In this document: piece by piece, positions 58,921-64,000 of the stretch
Layout of the letters: every line of letters begins with the position of its first letter
Numbering within the stretch: the stretch's first letter is position 1
From: Hemerocallis citrina
Lineage: Eukaryota > Streptophyta > Magnoliopsida > Asparagales > Asphodelaceae
Reading direction: 5' to 3'
Length of the DNA stretch: 64,000 nucleotides
Assembly (NCBI GenBank): GCA_017893485.1
Contig: CM030365.1
Coordinates: 34,129,000-34,192,999, forward strand
Notes under the pieces: generated by a model
The model's input: the letters and a program-made list of their open reading frames with translations, nothing else
What the model was told of the DNA's origin: nothing
Databases searched by the model: none
Program-made: the position numbers and the translations under genes

Positions 58921-61900
58921 TGTCATGCCCTGCTTCCCAAAATGCGAATACGGAATACGGATACGTAACTAAGCCCAGCGAAAGATTTTCATCATCCATA
59001 AGCTGTCAGGAATCTTTACAACACTTCACAAGGATAATTAGAGTCGGAAGCAAGAAAAGTCAACCAAGCATGCATATATGAATCAAAATACTAACAGAAT
59101 TACTTGAAACAAAATATATTAATCTCAAATAAATCAGATCTGTATAAGTCAATAATCCTGGGTCACATTGCCTAAATACAAAATAAATCCAAGTATTAAA
59201 TACAATTGTTTAAATAGCAATAGGAACTAATAATAGCAAAACTCCAGCAACTAATATGTTAGATCACCTACACCATCTGGAAGCTGATCACCCTGATCTA
59301 CAATTTAATTAATTGCAGAAAGAAGAAAAAGAAAACAAACTCCCGTCAATGCAAGTTACGGACCGCTTGTAGTGCAAGATACAATTACGGGGATAAAATA
59401 AACATATGTAAAATAATAGGAGAAACAAACATAGCATGGAATAGGCATGTCAATAGATTAGAATATCTAACATGAATTAGGAAAACAGAATCAAGTAGCT
59501 TGGTATACTGACAGGTACAAGTAACAAGTGTCAAGTGTCAACAGTATGTAGACAGGTATACGGATAACAGTATTAGATAGTAGTCAGACAGGTAAACAGA
59601 TAATAAATGTCCAGTAGCATGTAACAGATAACATTTAACAAATGTCATGTTCTTACAGTCTTGTGTTTATTACTATCTAGGTAGCACTTCATGCGTCCAT
59701 CCTTTTACCACATGGTTGCTACATTCAAACAAATTACGTTTTAGATTTGGTATGGGATCATATAGGGCCGTGTACTCAGGTATAAGTAATCAGACAGTAA
59801 TCAGACAGTGTTCAGACAGTAAGAACCTACGGGTTCTCTTCCGAGTACACCTTCTTATAGGGAAGTGTGCAGTCAGGTAATCAGTATAACAATATCGTAC
59901 CACATAACAGATGCTCAGTATGGGAAACACGGATCCCTTCCAAGTACACATTTATATAATTTTCCACAACCAGATCTTTCCCTTAAACTCCGGCTTGGTC
60001 ATTTATTATTATTATCAAACAGGCATGTATGTGCATAAAACACAGTAAGAATATCATGGTATAAACAGGTAACAGGTTCAGAGTGAAAGGTAAACATGTA
60101 CAGATGAAAGATAACTAATAAAAGAATAGAACAACGAAAACTCTAGTTCAGGACAGCAAGACAGTACTGCACTAAACCTGGGATTCCCATTGCTACAAAA
60201 GTTAACAAAAATCAGAAAACATCAAGATGCAGTAGTTTTGTAAATCTAGAATTATAAATACTGCAGTACGAAAACAGCAATATCTCATAAACCATAAATC
60301 GAAATCCAGATCCGTGAAATGGGTGATAAAATAGATACAGTAAGATAACTTTCATATTCAGAAAGATTTTAGAGACAACAAGTAGAATCAGGTCGAAATC
60401 ATGTATCTTTACTGAACAGCAAGAAAAACCTGCTAGTATAGTAGTTGTTTACAAGTATAGAATAGTTTGTAAACTCATCAAATAAATCCAAAAAAAAACC
60501 AGTGTCAATCCCAATAAGGTCTAGTTATACCCAGCAAAATATTGGATCAAAATAATACTTTTAACATTAAAATAAAAATAGTTTACTCTCCAGAATTCAT
60601 AGAAAATAAGATCTGGAAATCTCTTTAAACCTCTGTAGTTAAATCGACATAACTCACAACTCGTAAAACGGAACTGAGATCTGTCAGAAGGGTTGGAAAT
60701 TAGACAGAATTCTCTATAGTTCATGTTCACAAATATTTTTAATATACTGACCTTAATAGAGTCTAAAATACTGATCAAAAGCAAGGTGACAGAAAATACA
60801 GAATTACTCTTCGAACATAAAATCATCTATTTCATGTAAAACTCATCCAAATCAACCCAAACATGAAATATAGTGTACTAGATGTCCAAACAACATGGTA
60901 TAGGGTATTTTGCAAGTCTACGACAAGTATAGCACGAATAACACATCAAGCACACGATATCACAAAATAGCATGCATATATACATCCAAAAAGTGGTCAT
61001 CCCTAGTTGTTTCATGTCATGTATGTCGTGAGTCAACTATAGTCGTATCAACACAATAGAGACAATATATAACAGAGGATTCACACACGAATTGTCTTTA
61101 GAACCCAACTACACTATAGGCGGTATTTAGTACTTGTATTACACAAAGAAAAGAATACAAGTTATTTGCCTTAATCGACGATGAAAACGACGAAGTGAAT
61201 GCAAGAATAACGGGAACGGATTCCCGGGACACGAACACATCGAACGCACAAGAGCCACGAACCACGAACGAGAACCACTCCAATCAACGGAACACGTGCA
61301 TTCTCGAGCACGCGGACCACACCAAAACCCAACGGAACTCACGCACACCAAGAGAAACAACGAGGAACGACGACACGGCAACGGATAAAGTGACGGGGGA
61401 TGGCAGCGCACATCGGTGCTGTTGCTGCCGATCGCAACGTCGAAAAGGAGCAGCACGGGGGCGCTGCAGGCTGGGCTGGCCGTTGACACCGACTGTAGTT
61501 GTTGCGGCTGCTGGTGCTGGAGCAGGGCAACACCGGCTGGGGGTTTCAGTGGTGTGCAATGCTCGGGATAGGCGGGAAGGGGATGAGATGGCGGTCGGCT
61601 GACGATCGGGATGGGGTTGGCTTGAAGCCGGGGTGAAGCACAGGAGGTCGGGAGAGATCGGGATGGGGTTGGAGAGGAAAACGGCTAGGGTTTAGGTGTT
61701 GAGAAGATGAATAGGAGCATAGGTATATATATAGGGGGTATGCAGAATAGGGTTTCGGTAATAGGCATGGGTTTAGTAGGTTTCGGGTCTGGGTTGAGTA
61801 TAGGTAATAGGTTTGGTTAAATAAGAACAAGTAATGGGTTTGGCTAATAGGGTATTGGGTTTTAGGGTATTAGATAATGGGTTTGAATAGGATTAAAATA

Positions 61901-62212
61901 TAGGGAATCACCAAGAAAGAAAAAATAATAGAGTGATCCGAAAGAGAGATGGGCACAACGGAAAAAAAATAAATAAAATAGGCCCAATAAATGAATAAAG
62001 AGGATCAAATAAAATAATAGCTCGATCGAATGGAGACGAAACAAGAGACGAACAAAAAAATCAAGAACTCAAATAAAATACGACAAAACCACAAAAATAA
62101 ATATATTGAAAATAGAGATCCAATACACGGTCCAAGAAGTGATACAAAGAATCAAATACATGGAAAAAGAAAATACACTCAAAATACAGAAAAATGGAAA
62201 ACAAGGGTTACA
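58921..62212 (-). mobile_element. 3' LTR of Tekay element G (3292 bp)
   Basis: On the minus strand it runs TGTAACCCTTG (62212) to GGGAAGCAGGGCATGACA (58921). Polypurine tract and chromodomain lie directly upstream in the minus-strand direction. TATATATATA is near 61723-61733, AAACCCTAGCC near 61684-61694 and donor-like AAG|GCAAAT near 61169. CAGACAGT-type repeats lie at 59500-59640 and 59785-59930. Frames in the GC-rich leader (61139-61602) are not genes. Confidence 0.92.
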
Positions 62213-64000
62213 AATCCTACCCAACTACAAGAAGAATTTCATCCTCGAAATTCAAACAAGAGGTACATAGGGTAACCCCGAAAAGAAAAGAAGAACAAAA
62301 CAAAAAGCTACTCAAACAAATAAGGAAACTTCTGCTGAATCTCCTCCTCCATCTCCCAAGTCGTCTCATCCGGCGAGTGAGGATTCCAAGAAACAGGAAC
62401 CAGCCTGATGGCCTTGTTCTTAAGCACTTTCTCCCGCCGATCCAAAATAGCAACTGACAGAACAAGTCGAATCCGGCCGAACGGCCAACTCAGAATAGTC
62501 GATCATGTGGCTCTCATCTCGGATATATCTCTTGTGTTGTGAGACATGGAAAACATCGTGCACTCCTGATAAAGCTAGCGCACTCCTGATAAAGCTAGCG
62601 GCAGTGCAAGACGATAGGCCACCTTTCCTACTCGCTCCACAATGTCGAACGGTCCAGTAAACCTAGGGCTAAGCTTGTCCCCACCACCAAACCGAATGAT
62701 ACCCTACCAAGGCGATACCTTTAGGAAAACAAGGTCACCAACCTCAAACTCCAAAGCTCTCCGATGGACATTGGCCTAATGCCTCTGCCTATCCTGAGCT
62801 GCCTGCAAGTGCTTCCTGATCTGAACCACCGCATCAACTGTCCTGGTGATCAACTGTGGACCCAACAACTTCCTCTCACCAATGTCATACCAGCACATTG
62901 GTGACCTGCACTTGCGCCCATAAAGTGCGTGGAACGGTGCAGCTTTGAGACTGCCTGAAAGCTATTATTGTATGAGAACTCTACGAGTTGCAAATGGTCC
63001 TCCCATGATCCACCGAACTGCAGCATATAGGACCTCAAGATGTCCTCAAATCTGGATGGTCCTCTCTGACTGTCCATTAGTCTTGGGATGAAAAGCTATA
63101 CTGTACTTTAATTTACTCCCCAAACTACCCTGAAGACTCTCCCAAAACTGAGATATGAATCTCGTGTCCCTGTCGGATACAATACTGATTGGAACCCCAT
63201 GAAGTCTGATAATCTTTTGCATGTACTTCTCAGCTAGGATCTTTGTAGACTGCCGGACGCAGAAAGGAATGAAGTGAGCACTCTTCGTCAATCGGTCGTC
63301 AATCACCCAAATGGCATTATGAACCTTAGGACTCCTCGGCAAAGCGGTCACAAAATCCATAGTGATATGTTCCCACCTCCACTCCGGAATGGGAAGTGGT
63401 TGAAGAATTCTAGCAGTCCTCTGATGCTCTGCCCTAACCTGCTAGCAAATCAAACACTGAGTAACAAACCCAGCCACAACCCTCTTCATACCGTGCCACC
63501 AGAAATGAAGCTTCAAATCCCGATACATCTTAGTACCACCAGAGTGGATAGAATACGATGACTGGTGGGCTTCCTCAAGCAACCTCAGACGAACTTCACC
63601 CTTTGGGACACATAACCTGTACCAAAAATGAAGCGATCCATCAGCATGAATAACCATGTCCATTCTGGAACCAGATTCAACCTCAGCTTGAAAACCTTGC
63701 AACTGCGCATCACCAGCCTGTGCCTCTTTGATCTGGTCAACAAGAGACGACTGAAACTGGAATACCAAACAACTCTGATCAGAACTCGGCAACAACACAT
63801 CCAACTCCAACCTCCACATGTACTTAATCAAATCCCTCTGCTGAGTTAGGAACATAGCTGCCGGTCTCCTGCTCAAAGCATCTGGCACCAAGTTTACTTT
63901 ATCAGGATGGTATTGCAAACTGATGTTATAATCGGTCATAAGTTTCAACCAATACCTTTGCCTCATGTTCAACTCCTTCTGAGTGAAGACGTACTTGAGA
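62213..64000 (-). pseudogene. pol: Tekay pol of element G: RNase H to chromodomain, continues past window
   Basis: In coding order from the window edge: RNase H end ([13 protein letters not shown], about 63870), integrase zinc-binding end (CLIC, 63442) after GGTKMYRDLKLHFWWHGMKR, and core with [29 protein letters not shown] and NGQSERTIQI (63360-63046) giving D, D, E. A tail with SYNNSF follows (about 62960), and a chromodomain tail (KVLKNKAIRL to WEMEEEIQQKFPYLFE, stop near 62310). Frameshifts occur near 63440, 63050, 62950 and 62460, and a 19-bp segment is duplicated near 62570-62600. The polypurine tract is at 62226-62213. Gag, PR and RT are outside the window. Confidence 0.9.

Overview
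The window is a plant (flowering-plant) intergenic region built almost entirely from nested LTR retrotransposons. I found no host protein gene, rRNA or functional tRNA. The case for a plant rests on the element types: Ty3/gypsy chromoviruses of the Tekay/Del type (very long LTRs, initiator-tRNA-Met primer site, integrase followed by a chromodomain), and Tat-lineage Ty3/gypsy elements (a second, archaeal-type RNase H before the integrase, an antisense ORF after pol, and tandem repeats in the 3' UTR). Telomere-like CCCTAAA motifs occur in the LTRs. The species cannot be named from this sequence.

Layout. 1-3284 is a Tekay-type LTR, cut by the window start, sitting in a truncated minus-strand LTR (3285-4460). 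4461-11849 is Tat element T1: broken RNase H/integrase, 68-bp 3'-UTR repeats and an antisense ORF, split by a 3.3-kb solo LTR (C1, 6317-9599, TSD TTCGC). 11850-13329 is a related plus-strand LTR (C2) interrupted by a Tekay LTR piece (13330-14502) that abuts an inverted gag. 14503-23628 is minus-strand Tekay element B: gag, a shared LTR (15674-19336), a 5'-deleted pol, and a second LTR (21770-23628, continued at 35209-37212). That second LTR was split by full-length Tekay element A (23629-35203, TSD AAACA). 37213-45850 is Tat element T2 with broken pol, a 115-bp tandem array, a long antisense ORF, a 99-bp tandem array and a short 3' LTR. 45866-56891 is a truncated Tekay LTR (F) holding solo LTR D (TSD CTTGT), which itself holds solo LTRs C3 (TSD GTCGC) and E (TSD GTTGC). 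56892-58920 is unassigned sequence with a probable solo LTR. 58921-64000 is minus-strand Tekay element G, running off the window.

All coding regions carry stops, frameshifts or deletions, so nothing here looks autonomous. The insertion order can be read from the target-site duplications: A is younger than B; C3 and E are younger than D, which is younger than F; C1 is younger than T1.

The most interesting signal is an apparent two-intron design in the Tekay family. A donor-like AAG|G(T/C)AAGT lies about 450-600 bp downstream of the TATA box in most LTR copies. A textbook branch point and acceptor lies directly before the gag ATG. A separate 155-bp U-rich GT-AG intron-like insert sits between the gag zinc knuckles and protease, and removing it restores the frame. 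The C-type LTRs show a similar TATA-to-donor spacing, so a spliced leader may be a general property of these giant LTRs.
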